A stretch of 64,000 nucleotides of DNA from assembly GCA_943787365.1 (NCBI GenBank), contig CALSMD010000006.1, positions 509,984-573,983 of the forward strand. Direction: 5' to 3'. The stretch is from an uncultured Flavobacteriaceae bacterium. GTDB lineage: Bacteria; Bacteroidota; Bacteroidia; Flavobacteriales; Flavobacteriaceae. Positions within the stretch are counted from its first letter, which is position 1. Every line of letters begins with the position of its first letter. Positions 25,504-35,220 of the stretch are shown here, one piece after another. The notes under the pieces were generated by a model. That model did not search any database. It worked only from the letters and a program-made list of their open reading frames with translations, and was not told where the DNA came from. The translations under genes were made by a program, and so were the position numbers.

Positions 25504-26976
25504 GTGAGCGTCCTAAAAACAGTATACAAACAAACCTTCATTTATGGACTGGCAACGGTAGTTCCAAGAATGTTGAGTTTTCTTTTGGTGCGTTTACATA
25601 CCGATAAATCCGTGCTACAAAACGTCTCGGATTACGGAGATGTGTCTATCGTTTTCGCTTATTTTGTACTGTTTAACGTCATCCTTGCGTATGGAATGGA
25701 AACCGCTTTTTTCCGTTTTTTTAATAAAGAATCATCGAAAGCAAACGTTCTAAGCACCGCCACCATTTCAATTTTGGTATCCTCTCTAGGGTTTTTAGCA
25801 CTCGGGCTGCTGTTTAAACAACAGATCGCAGACATCACACATATTCATGTCAATTACATTAGCCTGGTGGTTTGGATTTTGTTTTTAGATGCCTTGGTCA
25901 TTATCCCATTTGCCGCTCTCAGAGCCTATGGGAAACCGGTAAAATATACAGTTATTAAACTAACCAACGTCGTTGTCAACCTAGGGCTGAACATCTTTTT
26001 ACTCCTCTATTTAAAAGCACTGTCTGTTGGCAACAGTTTTTGGGATTCCATCTATGTTGACAATTTTGAAGTCAGTTATATTTTCATTGCCAACCTCATT
26101 GCGAGTGGGGTTACCTTACTGATTCTTTTGCCATTTTACTTTAAAATCAACTTTAAAGTAGATACAGTACTTTGGAAAAAAATGCTGAAATATGCCCTGC
26201 CAGTCTTGGTGGCTGGGGTGGCTTTCTCCATTAATGAAACCTTTGATCGGGTGCTGTTAGAACGTCTTCTTCCGGAGTCCATTGCCAAAACATCTGTCGG
26301 GATGTACTCCGCCTGTTACAAACTCGCTCTGTTTATGATGTTGTTTGCAACGGCCTACCGCTTGGGAATTGAACCCTTCTTTTTTAGTCAATCCAAAACC
26401 AAGGATGCCACCAAAAACTATGCAAAAACCTTGGAGTTTTTTGTGATCTGTGGAGCGCTTATTCTATTGGTCGTCGTAGTTTTTGTCGATGTTTTAAAAA
26501 GTATTCTCATCCCAAACGAAGCCTATTGGGAGGCGATGAAAGTGGTGCCAATTTTATTACTGGCCTATCTTTTTCTCGGAATATATCACAATCTATCTGT
26601 GTGGTACAAAATCACGGACCGCACGAAATTTGGAGCTTACATTTCGGTTATTGGTGCAGGAATAACTCTTTTGGTAAATCTAATGTTTATCGCCTCATTT
26701 AATTATATGGCTTCTGCTATGGCAACCTTATCGGCTTATGTTTCCATGACACTGCTCTCGTATTATTTTGGACGTAAACATTATCCAATCCCTTATAATA
26801 TAAAAAAAATAAGCCTCTATTTAGTCCTTTCCATAGGACTATCAGCCCTATCATTTTATCAATTTAGAACCCAGTATTTCATAGGGTCTGCCCTTATTGG
26901 ACTCTTGTTGCTCATTATTTGGAACAATGAAAAAACCACCATCAAACAATTTTTAAAACCTTCCCATGACAATTAA
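25504..26976 (+). CDS. Polysaccharide biosynthesis flippase (MATE/PST family)
   Basis: Start is GTG. A 490-residue membrane protein with about 14 helices. The N-terminus ([21 protein letters not shown]) and [14 protein letters not shown] are typical of the lipopolysaccharide/oligosaccharide flippases found beside dut in flavobacteria. It is likely to move a lipid-linked sugar across the inner membrane; the substrate is unknown. It overlaps dut by 11 bp and thus heads a run of genes through the EnvC homologue. It is more GC-rich and less phenylalanine/isoleucine-dominated than the flippase at 385-1608, suggesting a core-genome rather than locus-specific role. Confidence 0.85.
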   Translation: MSVLKTVYKQTFIYGLATVVPRMLSFLLVRLHTDKSVLQNVSDYGDVSIVFAYFVLFNVILAYGMETAFFRFFNKESSKANVLSTATISILVSSLGFLALGLLFKQQIADITHIHVNYISLVVWILFLDALVIIPFAALRAYGKPVKYTVIKLTNVVVNLGLNIFLLLYLKALSVGNSFWDSIYVDNFEVSYIFIANLIASGVTLLILLPFYFKINFKVDTVLWKKMLKYALPVLVAGVAFSINETFDRVLLERLLPESIAKTSVGMYSACYKLALFMMLFATAYRLGIEPFFFSQSKTKDATKNYAKTLEFFVICGALILLVVVVFVDVLKSILIPNEAYWEAMKVVPILLLAYLFLGIYHNLSVWYKITDRTKFGAYISVIGAGITLLVNLMFIASFNYMASAMATLSAYVSMTLLSYYFGRKHYPIPYNIKKISLYLVLSIGLSALSFYQFRTQYFIGSALIGLLLLIIWNNEKTTIKQFLKPSHDN

Positions 26977-27397
26977 AATTATAAATAAATCCGAACATAA
27001 ACTTCCTGAATATGAAACAGGCGCCTCTGCAGGAATGGATCTTCGGGCCAATATTTCAGAAGCCGTTATTTTGAAACCCTTAGCACGTGCCATTATTAAA
27101 ACAGGGTTGTTTATTGAACTCCCCGTAGGGTTTGAAGCACAAGTACGCCCACGAAGTGGTTTGGCAGCAAAACACGGACTCACAGTTTTGAACAGCCCTG
27201 GAACTGTGGATGCAGATTACCGTGGTGAAATAGGCGTCATTTTGGTGAACCTATCCAACACCGATTTTAAAATTGAAAATGGTGAACGCATTGCGCAATT
27301 AGTCATTGCAAAACACGAACGAGCAACTTGGCTCGAAGTCAATCAACTCAACGAAACCTCCCGAGGAGAAGGGGGGTTTGGAAGTACTGGAAAATAA
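26966..27397 (+). CDS. dut: dUTP diphosphatase
   Basis: A 143-residue trimeric dUTPase with the family motifs in order: AGMDLRA (motif 1), [11 protein letters not shown] (motif 2), [13 protein letters not shown] with the catalytic Asp (motif 3), GERIAQLVI (motif 4) and the P-loop-like [11 protein letters not shown] at the C-terminus (motif 5). It hydrolyses dUTP to dUMP, keeping uracil out of DNA and feeding thymidylate synthesis. Its TAA shares one base with the ATG of the next gene (TAATG). Confidence 0.97.
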   Translation: MTIKIINKSEHKLPEYETGASAGMDLRANISEAVILKPLARAIIKTGLFIELPVGFEAQVRPRSGLAAKHGLTVLNSPGTVDADYRGEIGVILVNLSNTDFKIENGERIAQLVIAKHERATWLEVNQLNETSRGEGGFGSTGK

Positions 27398-28755
27398 TGA
27401 ACAAAGTACAACATGGTTTTGTAGCACTTAGCCTCCTAATAAGTTCGTTTGGGACGCAAGCACAAGTTGAGACCGACTCCCTCTTGTCGGCTTCAAATAA
27501 CAGTACCCATGTCAAATTTCAAAATTATTTTTTTGAAGCATTAAAACAAAAAGCACTCGAAAATTACTCCAAAGCAATCGACGCATTAGTACTTTGTAAG
27601 TCGTTAAATCCAACCGAATCGGTTGTTTACCATGAGTTAGGCACCAACTATTTTAAATTGAAACAATTTGAAAACTCAGAATTTAATTTTCAAAAAGCGA
27701 TTGCCTTAGACGAGGGTAATTTTTGGTACAAAGAAAGTTTGTATCATTTGTATATAGAGCAAAACCGTTTTGAAGATGCGATTTTAGCGCTTAAACCTTT
27801 ACTGACGCAGCACCCAGACTATAAACAAGACCTAGTGAACCTCTATCTAGAGGCTGGACGCTATGACGACGCGTTAGACGTTTTGGATGATTTAGATAAA
27901 ACGCTAGGGATAAAGGCCTCTAGAGATAAGATTCGGAACCAACTATATGATTTAAGTGGAGATGAAAATAAGCGTATTCATCATCTTAAAAAACGCCTTG
28001 AAGAAACCCCTGAAGACGCCACTAATTTTTTGAATCTCATTTATGCTTACAGCAATTTAGATCAAAAAAAAGAAGCATTTGAGACCGCTGAAGCCTTTTT
28101 AGAGCAACATCCAAAATCGCATTTGGTTCATATAGCCTTGTATAAATTTTATTTAGATGCTCAGGATTATGAAAAGGCAATCACCTCCATGAAAATTGTC
28201 ACCACAAGTACCGTTGTTTTGCCCAGCCTTAAAGTGAAAGTGCTGAACGATTTTATGAATTTTATAACAGAATTTCCAGAATATGAATCTGCATTGTTGG
28301 AGGTTACAAATTCGGTCAGTGAAAACACGCCAAGCCGTTCCGATTTAGAATGGGGCGATTATTATTACAATCAAAAGGCCTATTTAAAGGCGATTTCCTC
28401 CTATGTAAAAGCATTGGAATTCGACCCCGATAATTTTACAATCATTAAAAACCTAGCCCTTTTGTACTTAGAAACCAACCAGTTTGAAACGGCCATACTA
28501 TTTACTAACAATCAGATGGAATTATACCCTTCTCAACCTCTTTTATATTTAGTCAATGGCACTGCAAACAGACAACTAAATAACTTAGATTTAGCCATTG
28601 AAAACCTTTCAATGGGATTGGATTATATTTATGATAATAAAAAATTACAACACGATTTTTATAAGCAACTTAGCACTGCTTTTAGGTTAAAAGGTAATAT
28701 TGAGGCAGCTCAAACGTTTACTAATAAAGCAATGGCATTAGAAAATAATCAATGA
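27397..28755 (+). CDS. Tetratricopeptide-repeat protein with signal peptide
   Basis: The start is taken at ATG 27397, which overlaps the dut stop; the track start lies inside dut and would hide the signal peptide. The 452-residue protein has a cleavable signal ([19 protein letters not shown], ending near TQA) and TPR units from about residue 40 to the end, for example FEDAILALKPLLTQHPDYK and YLKAISSYVKALEFDP. It is probably periplasmic. Its stop overlaps the next gene by 4 bp. Conserved position with dut and EnvC suggests an envelope role, but no specific function is known. Confidence 0.85.
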   Translation: MNKVQHGFVALSLLISSFGTQAQVETDSLLSASNNSTHVKFQNYFFEALKQKALENYSKAIDALVLCKSLNPTESVVYHELGTNYFKLKQFENSEFNFQKAIALDEGNFWYKESLYHLYIEQNRFEDAILALKPLLTQHPDYKQDLVNLYLEAGRYDDALDVLDDLDKTLGIKASRDKIRNQLYDLSGDENKRIHHLKKRLEETPEDATNFLNLIYAYSNLDQKKEAFETAEAFLEQHPKSHLVHIALYKFYLDAQDYEKAITSMKIVTTSTVVLPSLKVKVLNDFMNFITEFPEYESALLEVTNSVSENTPSRSDLEWGDYYYNQKAYLKAISSYVKALEFDPDNFTIIKNLALLYLETNQFETAILFTNNQMELYPSQPLLYLVNGTANRQLNNLDLAIENLSMGLDYIYDNKKLQHDFYKQLSTAFRLKGNIEAAQTFTNKAMALENNQ

Positions 28756-29528
28756 CACAAGTGAAAAAAATTATATACAGTACCATTTTTGGACTCCTTT
28801 TTTTAGGATGTAAAACCACAAAAACTGTGCAGTCTAATAAGATCTTAGACCCAAAAATGTCCGTGAAGCAAATCGTTAAAAAGCACAACAAATCACAATC
28901 TGAATTCAACACCCTACAAGGCCGACTAAAAGTAGAGTACACTCAAGGCGACCGATCAGAAGCACATACTTTGACACTGCGAATGGAACATGATAAAACC
29001 ATTTGGATCAATGCATTACTGAATATGGTACGCGTCAAAATCACACCCGATCGCGTGCGTTTTTATAACAAATTAGACAACACCTATTTTGATGGAGATT
29101 ATACCTTAATCAGTAATTTTTTAGGCACTGAACTTCAGTTTGAAAACCTTCAAAACTTACTCCTAGGAGAAGCTATTTTTGACATCAACCCTAAAGAGTT
29201 TAAAAAGAATATCCATCCAAATTCGTATATGCTAACAGCTAAACGAGAAAATCCTCTTTTTGATTTTTTATATTTAATCAACCCTAGCTATTTTAAATTG
29301 GACGCTCAATTATTAAGCCAATCATTGAAACAAAACGTCTTAAAAATTCAGTACCGATCCTATCAAAAAGTAGAGGGATTGGTTCTTCCTGAAAGTATGA
29401 ACATCACTGCCACCAACACGAATGAGCAAACAACTTTAAATTTAAACATAAAATCCGTAAGTTTGAATCAATCTTTACGTTTTCCTTTTAATATTCCAAA
29501 AGGATATAAAGCTATTGAATTACAATGA
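28752..29528 (+). CDS. DUF4292 lipoprotein
   Basis: A 258-residue protein with a lipoprotein signal peptide (IFGLLFLGCKTTK, lipobox cysteine near residue 20). The body resembles DUF4292, a LolA/LolB-like fold: FNTLQGRLKVEYTQGDRSE, then IWINALLNMVRVKITPDRV and a C-terminal FPFNIPKGYKAIEL. Proteins with this fold bind lipids or lipoproteins in the periplasm, so an envelope-transport role is plausible but unproven. It lies in the dut-TPR-DUF4292-EnvC run, overlapping both neighbours by 4 bp. Confidence 0.85.
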   Translation: MTQVKKIIYSTIFGLLFLGCKTTKTVQSNKILDPKMSVKQIVKKHNKSQSEFNTLQGRLKVEYTQGDRSEAHTLTLRMEHDKTIWINALLNMVRVKITPDRVRFYNKLDNTYFDGDYTLISNFLGTELQFENLQNLLLGEAIFDINPKEFKKNIHPNSYMLTAKRENPLFDFLYLINPSYFKLDAQLLSQSLKQNVLKIQYRSYQKVEGLVLPESMNITATNTNEQTTLNLNIKSVSLNQSLRFPFNIPKGYKAIELQ

Positions 29529-30754
29529 AATTAACCCATACACCTTTTACCTTAACAGTCTTTTTACTCACGTTAATGCTGCATATTAGTAGTTTTTCTC
29601 AAAGTAAGAAGCAACAAGAATTAGAAGAGCGACGCCGTGAACTGACCCGTGAAATTCAACAAATTGGCGTATTGTTATTTGAAGGCAAAAAAGAACAAAA
29701 ATCCGTACTGTCTGTTGTGGAAGATTTGGATTTTAAGATTAAAGTTAGAAAAAACCTCATCAGTATTACCAATCAACAAGCCAATTTATTAACGCGTGAA
29801 ATCAATAGCAATCAGACCCAAATCTCTAAACTAAGATTGCGACTCAAATCTTTGAAGGATGATTATGCGAAGATGGTTGTCAAGTCCTACAAGAGTCGAG
29901 CCGATCAAAGTAAGCTCATGTTTTTACTCTCATCCACTAATTTTCAACAGGCTTATAAACGTTTGCAATACATAAAACAATATGCGGATTATCAAAAACT
30001 CCAAGCGGCTTTGATCAAAGAAGAAACCATTCAAATGCAGCAACTTAACATTGAACTTGTCAAACAAAAAAAGAATAAACAAAAGCTTATTGAAGAAAAT
30101 AGGACTGCAAAGTCTATTCTTGACCAAGAACGTGCACAGCAAAATGTATTAATAGCCGATATAAAAAACAATCTATCCAAGTTTACAACACAGTTAAAAG
30201 CCAAACAACGGGAGTCTAATAAAATTGATAAAGAAATTCGTAAAATTATTCAAGCGGCTATTGCAGCCTCTAATAAAAAAGCAGGGAAATCGTCAAAATC
30301 AAAAGTATTTTCATTGACTCCAGAGCAAAAGATTTTAGCCGCGAATTTCACTTCTAACAAAGGGAAACTTCCGTGGCCTGTGACCAATGGTGTTGTGAAA
30401 TTACGCTATGGAAATAACCCATCTCCAATTGATCGGTCGTTAACGATTAAAAGCAACGGAGTCCGAATTGCAACCAACAAAGGAGCCGAGGTTCGTGCAG
30501 TGTTTGAAGGCGTTGTACAGGGAATTATGACTCCAAAAAATGGAAACAATACCATCATGGTCAGACATGGAAATTATATTACAGTCTACAAAAACTTGTC
30601 TAAATTTTATGTCCAAAAAGGGGATAAGGTGAAGACAAAACAAGTCATCGGTGAAGTGATTACGAATAAGGCATCTGGTGAAACCATCCTTAGTTTTGGG
30701 ATTTATAAAGACAGTGCAACCCAAAATCCTTCACAGTGGATTTACCGTTTATAA
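29525..30754 (+). CDS. EnvC-like murein hydrolase activator (M23/LytM, probably inactive)
   Basis: A 409-residue protein with a signal peptide ending near SFSQS, a long coiled coil (about residues 22-245) and a C-terminal LytM/M23 domain (about 280-405). In that domain the zinc ligands of active M23 peptidases are not recognisable: the first site reads SNGVRIAT instead of HxxxD, and the last reads VRHGNYITVY rather than HxH. This is the pattern of EnvC/NlpD, which activate amidases for septum splitting instead of cutting peptidoglycan themselves. It acts in the periplasm. The convergent thioesterase gene ends 4 bp away. Confidence 0.88.
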   Translation: MKLTHTPFTLTVFLLTLMLHISSFSQSKKQQELEERRRELTREIQQIGVLLFEGKKEQKSVLSVVEDLDFKIKVRKNLISITNQQANLLTREINSNQTQISKLRLRLKSLKDDYAKMVVKSYKSRADQSKLMFLLSSTNFQQAYKRLQYIKQYADYQKLQAALIKEETIQMQQLNIELVKQKKNKQKLIEENRTAKSILDQERAQQNVLIADIKNNLSKFTTQLKAKQRESNKIDKEIRKIIQAAIAASNKKAGKSSKSKVFSLTPEQKILAANFTSNKGKLPWPVTNGVVKLRYGNNPSPIDRSLTIKSNGVRIATNKGAEVRAVFEGVVQGIMTPKNGNNTIMVRHGNYITVYKNLSKFYVQKGDKVKTKQVIGEVITNKASGETILSFGIYKDSATQNPSQWIYRL

Positions 30755-30758
30755 TCTT

Positions 30759-31268
30759 TTAACTAAAAAGGGCTTTTAGTTCTGTAGCATCTTGCGCTTT
30801 CATTTTCCCTGCCAAAACTAAGCTCAATTGTTTGCGTCTTAAGGCGCCTTCAAAACGTTGAATTTCTTCTTTTGTTTCAGGAACTAATTGTGGGATTTTT
30901 ACAGGAGTTCCTTTGTCATCTACTGCGACAAATGTAAAAATAGCTTCATTTACTTTTACGGATCTTTTGGTGGTCTTATCATCGACCCAAACATCGATAT
31001 ATACTTCCATTGAGCTTTTAAAAGCACGTGATACCTTAGCTTCAACGGTGACTATACTTCCCAAAGGGACGGAATGTTTAAATGCCACATGATTAACAGA
31101 TGCAGTTACCACTATTTGCCCAGAATGTCGTTGTGCAGAGATACTAGCAGCGCGATCCATTCGTGCCAAAAGCTCGCCTCCAAAAAGCGTGTGAATTGCA
31201 TTTGTCTCACTAGGCAAAACCAAGTCAGTCATAATTGTTTTTGAGGCTTGTGGGTGTTTAGTTTTCAT
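30759..31268 (-). CDS. Acyl-CoA thioesterase (YciA-like hotdog)
   Basis: A 169-residue single hotdog-domain protein. The segment TMTDLVLPSETNAIHTLFGG followed by ELLARMDRAASISAQRHS is the catalytic region of YciA/BACH-type acyl-CoA thioesterases, and VTASVNHVAFKHSVPLGSIV follows. These hydrolyse acyl-CoA thioesters in the cytoplasm. Normal length. Single gene, convergent with the EnvC-like gene. Confidence 0.9.
   Translation of the reverse strand: MKTKHPQASKTIMTDLVLPSETNAIHTLFGGELLARMDRAASISAQRHSGQIVVTASVNHVAFKHSVPLGSIVTVEAKVSRAFKSSMEVYIDVWVDDKTTKRSVKVNEAIFTFVAVDDKGTPVKIPQLVPETKEEIQRFEGALRRKQLSLVLAGKMKAQDATELKALFS
30761..30781. terminator. Possible bidirectional terminator between envC-like and thioesterase genes
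   Basis: AACTAAAA and TTTTAGTT form an 8-bp stem around AGGGC, just past the EnvC-like stop and within the last codons of the opposing thioesterase gene. It is AT-rich and has no long T run, so support is modest. Confidence 0.4.
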
Positions 31269-31335
31269 AAGTTAATGTATAAGTATGTAAGGTACAGAAG
31301 CCTGTACCAAATTGAGCGTTAAAAAATGAAATGAG

Positions 31336-32244
31336 TTATGGAAGGTCTTTTATCAACAACCATGCGGCACGATCTTGTGACTTTCTAATTTTGAACAACG
31401 CTTTTTCTGCTTCTTTTCGAGTCTCATAACTTTCATAGACTACCTGGTGTAATCCGTATCTATTGACACCAATCAAACGCGCACTGAAGCCTAACGCTTT
31501 CAGTTGTTGTAATTTTCGTTCGCTATTTGCTTTCACTCTAAATGCTCCAGCAACGATATGAAAATTGCCACTTTGTTTTTTTAAATTCACCATTACAGCA
31601 GGTAAGGGATTATTAATTACAAAAGTAGCTTCTTGTATTTTAGTGTCTAAGGTAGCATTGGCATTGTTAAGTGCTATACTGTTTTGTTGTTCAATTTGAG
31701 AGAGGTATAAGTTAGATCCAATAGAGCCTCCTAAGCCAAGGGTAAGTAGTGCCATGGCTGCATATTTCATGTAGATAGCAGATGTACGTCTTTTAGGAGT
31801 CAAAACAACAGTTTGATGAGGTTGTCGTTCCACAGAAGGGGATACAAAAGAAGCCAAGCCAAAAGCTTCGGTCATATAATTCAAACTGTCAGACGGTACA
31901 AACAAGAGCTTACCTTCTTCAGAAAATGTTAATTCTCCAATATGATTGAATTTAACCGTATTGCCTTTTTCTAAGCGTGACTTTAACTGAGAAACTTGTT
32001 GCTCAATTTTGCGAGTAGCCCCCTCAAAACTTATGTTTTCTAGTTCTGAAATATAGGAAGCCAAAAGGCCATCGTTAGATTGAAGCTGTTCATTAAACGA
32101 CAGTTGTTTTTGAGGCGGATAAAAATCACTTGTAGCCTCATTAATTCTTGCCGATATAGGATGCGATAAAAACGCTCCAAAGTTAGGGAGTGTTACGCAT
32201 TCGTAGCGGTAAAGTAAATCGCTTATGTACTGACTAATTTGCAT
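31336..32244 (-). CDS. HU-CCDC81 and SPOR domain protein
   Basis: Start is placed at ATG 32244 (MQISQYISDLLYRYECVTLP), 36 bp inside the track ORF, where the conserved HU-CCDC81 sequence begins. The 302-residue protein has two HU/IHF-like subdomains in the first 130 residues (VTLPNFGAFLSHPISARIN; VKFNHIGELTFSEEGKLLF), a membrane helix near 170-190 (YAAMALLTLGLGGSIGSNLY), and a C-terminal SPOR domain (FHIVAGAFRVKANSERKLQQ) that in other proteins binds denuded peptidoglycan at the division site. So it may link the nucleoid or cytoplasm to the septum. The TM splits cytoplasmic HU from periplasmic SPOR, as in the known family. Confidence 0.87.
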   Translation of the reverse strand: MQISQYISDLLYRYECVTLPNFGAFLSHPISARINEATSDFYPPQKQLSFNEQLQSNDGLLASYISELENISFEGATRKIEQQVSQLKSRLEKGNTVKFNHIGELTFSEEGKLLFVPSDSLNYMTEAFGLASFVSPSVERQPHQTVVLTPKRRTSAIYMKYAAMALLTLGLGGSIGSNLYLSQIEQQNSIALNNANATLDTKIQEATFVINNPLPAVMVNLKKQSGNFHIVAGAFRVKANSERKLQQLKALGFSARLIGVNRYGLHQVVYESYETRKEAEKALFKIRKSQDRAAWLLIKDLP

Positions 32245-32592
32245 AAATTCAAAGTTAGTTTTTTTTTTGGTAAAAATCAATTAGATTTCCTTACTTTTGA
32301 TAAGTTTCAGAATTAATTTCAAAACTTACCCTCCCTCAAAATATCTTCCATTGATTTATTTATGCTAACAACACCCCTAATTTTAGGAGTGTTTATTGTT
32401 TGAGATTATTATCAGTATATCAATTTTGACAACACAAACACGCATCACAAACACTAAATTGCAACTAATCACATTAGGGTTGTTTTTATATTCCAGCTCA
32501 GTTTTGTAGAACAAAACGCTATTGAAGCCTTATATTTTGAAGATTCCAACTATCCCTTTAAGCTTAAACATTGTATTGATGGTCCCATTGTA
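32245..32592. other. Gene-free stretch upstream of the truncated dprA, with a terminator-like hairpin
   Basis: No complete gene is seen. AACACCCCTAA (32370-32380) and TTAGGAGTGTT (32383-32393) form a hairpin with one mismatch followed by TATTGTTT, like a terminator on the plus strand, yet no plus-strand gene ends here. From 32458 the dprA frame is open but lacks ATG, GTG or TTG until 32593; from about 32512 it already encodes DprA-like sequence (EALYFEDSNYPFKLKHCIDG). The upstream part does not resemble the helix-hairpin-helix N-terminal domain expected for DprA. Confidence 0.6.
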
Positions 32593-33387
32593 TTGTTTCA
32601 AAAAGGGAACATAAACTGGGATACGCAGCCGATAATTAGTGTGGTAGGCACCCGAAAACTAACAACTTATGGACTTGCACAGTGTAAAAAAATAATAGAA
32701 ACCCTCGCGGTTTTCAATCCCATTATAGTGTCCGGATTTGCTTATGGTACAGACATTGCCGCACACAAATTTGCTCTCAAACATCAACTGCAAACGGTGG
32801 GTTGCATGGCTCAAGGACTTCAACATACCTATCCTAAATCACACCTTAAATATCGAAATCCAATAGAGAACCAAGGCGGGTTTGTCACCGATTTTTGGAG
32901 TACAGCGGTAATGGAACCCTCAAATTTTCTAAGACGAAACCGTCTTATTGCAGGACTTAGTGAAGCAACCATTGTTATTGAATCGGCAGAAAAAGGCGGG
33001 AGTTTGGCAACGGCTTCAATGGCATTTGGGTACAATAGAGAAGTGTTTGCACTGCCGGGTCGTATTACGGACAGTCAAAGTCAAGGCTGTCTAAATTTGA
33101 TAAAAACCAAAAATGCACATTTGGTTTCTAATCCAGCTGACATTCCTTATATTTTAAACTGGTCGTTGGAAACTCAACAAAAAGTCGTCCAAAAAAAGTT
33201 ATTTGTAGAACTCGATTCAGACGAGAAAATCATTTATAACTATTTAAAAAAAGAAAATAAATCAGCTTTAGACGTTATTGCCATTGCCTGTGAAATGCCG
33301 ACCTCTAAAGTGGCTTATTTGTTATTAAATTTGGAATTAAAAGGCGTTTGTCGCCCTCTGCCCGGAAAAGAATTTGAATTGGTTTAG
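32593..33387 (+). CDS. dprA: DNA-processing protein DprA, N-terminally truncated
   Basis: The Rossmann-fold core of DprA is present: SVVGTRKLTTYG, IVSGFAYGTDIAAHKFAL, NFLRRNRLIAGLSEATIVIE and EKGGSLATASMAFGYNREVFALPG, plus a winged-helix-like C-terminus. DprA loads RecA on incoming single strands during natural transformation. The first available start (TTG 32593) cuts into the conserved sequence; 27 in-frame codons before it still match DprA, but no start codon exists back to the TAA at 32455-32457. The N-terminal SAM-like domain of roughly 100 residues is absent. The gene may be a pseudogene, or may make a shortened protein. It overlaps the end of trpS by 4 bp. Confidence 0.8.
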   Translation: MFQKGNINWDTQPIISVVGTRKLTTYGLAQCKKIIETLAVFNPIIVSGFAYGTDIAAHKFALKHQLQTVGCMAQGLQHTYPKSHLKYRNPIENQGGFVTDFWSTAVMEPSNFLRRNRLIAGLSEATIVIESAEKGGSLATASMAFGYNREVFALPGRITDSQSQGCLNLIKTKNAHLVSNPADIPYILNWSLETQQKVVQKKLFVELDSDEKIIYNYLKKENKSALDVIAIACEMPTSKVAYLLLNLELKGVCRPLPGKEFELV

Positions 33388-34352
33388 TAGCCTATTTTTT
33401 CTCGAACACGTGCTAAGACCGCATCTGCAACAGTGGCCGCTTTTTTAGCCCCAACCGCCAGTGCTTGATCCACTTCTTCTAAGTTGGACATATAATAGGT
33501 GTACCGTGCTCTTTGTTCGGAGAAGCGATCACAAATCACTTCAAACAACGCTTGTTTGGCATGTCCATAGCCATAACCTCCCGCTTCGTAGTTTTGTTTC
33601 ATCTCTGTTATTTGAGCCTCTGAAGCCACGAGTTTGTAAATGGCAAAACAGTTACAACTCGCCCAGTCTTTAGGGGCTTCTAAAGCAGTGCTATCAGTTT
33701 GAATGGACATAATTTGCTTTCGTAACGCCTTATCCGTTTGAAAAATATCAATCACATTGCCTTTGCTCTTGCTCATTTTTTGACCATCAATCCCAGGAAT
33801 GAGCATATTTTCTTCTTGGATTTTCGCTTCAGGAATTACAAAAACCTCACCGATTTTAGCGTGTACTCTAGAGGCGACATCTCGGGTCATTTCAATATGT
33901 TGGAGCTGGTCTTTTCCAACAGGAATAATAGTTGCATCGTACAGTAAGATGTCTGCCGCCATTAACATTGGATAAGTAAACAATCCGCCATTGACATCCT
34001 CCAAGCGGTCGGCTTTATCTTTGAAACTGTGGGCCAATTCCAATCTAGAAAATGGAAAAAAGCAACTTAAATACCAAGACAGCTCTGTGACTTGTGGCAC
34101 ATCACTTTGTCTGTAAAACACTGTTTTTTGGATGTCCAAACCAAATGCCAACCAAGTCGCTGCTGTGGCATAGGTATTTTCACGCAGAGTCTTTGCCTCT
34201 TTAATTTGAGTGAGCGAATGCATATCGGCAATAAAAAGGTAAGAATCGTTTTTTGGGTCGTTACTCATTTCAATTGCAGGGACAATCGCACCTAAAATAT
34301 TTCCGAGGTGCGGAGTGCCTGTACTCTGTACGCCTGTTAAAATTCTTGCCAT
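33384..34352 (-). CDS. trpS: Tryptophanyl-tRNA synthetase
   Basis: A 322-residue class Ic synthetase. The N-terminus has ILTGVQSTGTPHLGNILGAI, the HIGH-equivalent region (HLGN), followed by DMHSLTQ; the KMSKS loop is present as GQKMSKSKGN. It charges tRNA-Trp in the cytoplasm. Length is typical. It converges on dprA with a 4-bp overlap. Confidence 0.97.
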   Translation of the reverse strand: MARILTGVQSTGTPHLGNILGAIVPAIEMSNDPKNDSYLFIADMHSLTQIKEAKTLRENTYATAATWLAFGLDIQKTVFYRQSDVPQVTELSWYLSCFFPFSRLELAHSFKDKADRLEDVNGGLFTYPMLMAADILLYDATIIPVGKDQLQHIEMTRDVASRVHAKIGEVFVIPEAKIQEENMLIPGIDGQKMSKSKGNVIDIFQTDKALRKQIMSIQTDSTALEAPKDWASCNCFAIYKLVASEAQITEMKQNYEAGGYGYGHAKQALFEVICDRFSEQRARYTYYMSNLEEVDQALAVGAKKAATVADAVLARVREKIGY

Positions 34353-34425
34353 TTAAAGTTTTATTTGTTCGATTTATAAGCAAAGGTACTTTTTTTGACG
34401 CAATCACTCAATATTTTTAGTAGTT

Positions 34426-35169
34426 TTGAATGTGATTAAAATTATAAAATATCCATTGTGGCTTTTGTATAGAATTTGGTTTTATGTACTCGTCGCTATC
34501 CCTATTATTTTAATGTTCCCATTATTGTTTTTGTCTGTCTTAAAACAAAAATGGTATCCCTATTTTTTCAAACTTGCACGCATTTGGGCCAAGTGTATCC
34601 TAATTGGAATGGGGTATTATTGGAACGTGAAACGTGCTCAACCACTCATAAAAGGACAAAGCTATGTGTTTGTAGCCAACCACACGTCTATGACCGACAT
34701 CATGCTAATGTTGGTAACTTTTAAAAACCATCCCTTTGTATTTATAGGTAAAAAAGAATTGGTTAAAATTCCAATCTTTGGATTTTTTTATAAACGCACC
34801 TGTATTTTGGTCGATCGCAGTAGCCCCGAAAGTCGAAAAGCTGTATTTATGCGGGCTCAAAACCGCATCAAACAAGGGTCAAGTATTTGTATTTTTCCAG
34901 AAGGGGGAGTCCCAGAGGAGTCTGTTGTTTTAGACCGTTTTAAAGCAGGTGCCTTCCGACTTGCAATTAATCACAAAGTACCTTTAGTACCCATGACATT
35001 TTTTGATAATAAAAAGCGACTGTCTTATACATTTTTTAGTGGAAGTCCTGGGAAAATGCGTGTACAAGTTCATCCAACCCTCCCCACAGAACATTTATCG
35101 ATTGAGGATACAACAGAGTTTAGTAATGAAGTTTATAACATCATTTTAAATTCTTTAGAAGCAGACTAG
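34426..35169 (+). CDS. 1-acyl-sn-glycerol-3-phosphate acyltransferase (PlsC family)
   Basis: A 247-residue membrane-associated acyltransferase. An N-terminal hydrophobic segment (about residues 18-38) precedes the HX4D motif in FVANHTSMTDIM, the RSSPESRK segment and the FPEGG motif of the glycerolipid acyltransferase family. It transfers an acyl group to lysophosphatidic acid in phospholipid synthesis. The start is TTG 34426 or, equally possible, GTG 34432. Other acyl acceptors are possible in this broad family. Confidence 0.9.
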   Translation: MNVIKIIKYPLWLLYRIWFYVLVAIPIILMFPLLFLSVLKQKWYPYFFKLARIWAKCILIGMGYYWNVKRAQPLIKGQSYVFVANHTSMTDIMLMLVTFKNHPFVFIGKKELVKIPIFGFFYKRTCILVDRSSPESRKAVFMRAQNRIKQGSSICIFPEGGVPEESVVLDRFKAGAFRLAINHKVPLVPMTFFDNKKRLSYTFFSGSPGKMRVQVHPTLPTEHLSIEDTTEFSNEVYNIILNSLEAD

Positions 35170-35177
35170 AAGGCAAA

Positions 35178-35203
35178 AAAAATCCCGACGCATCGGGATT
35201 TTT
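35178..35203. terminator. Bidirectional terminator between plsC-like and recA
   Basis: AAAAATCCCGA and TCGGGATTTTT form an 11-bp stem around CGCA, with A and T tracts on both sides, placed between two convergent genes so it can end both transcripts. Confidence 0.9.
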
Positions 35204-35220
35204 AATGAAGGTATGATTTT

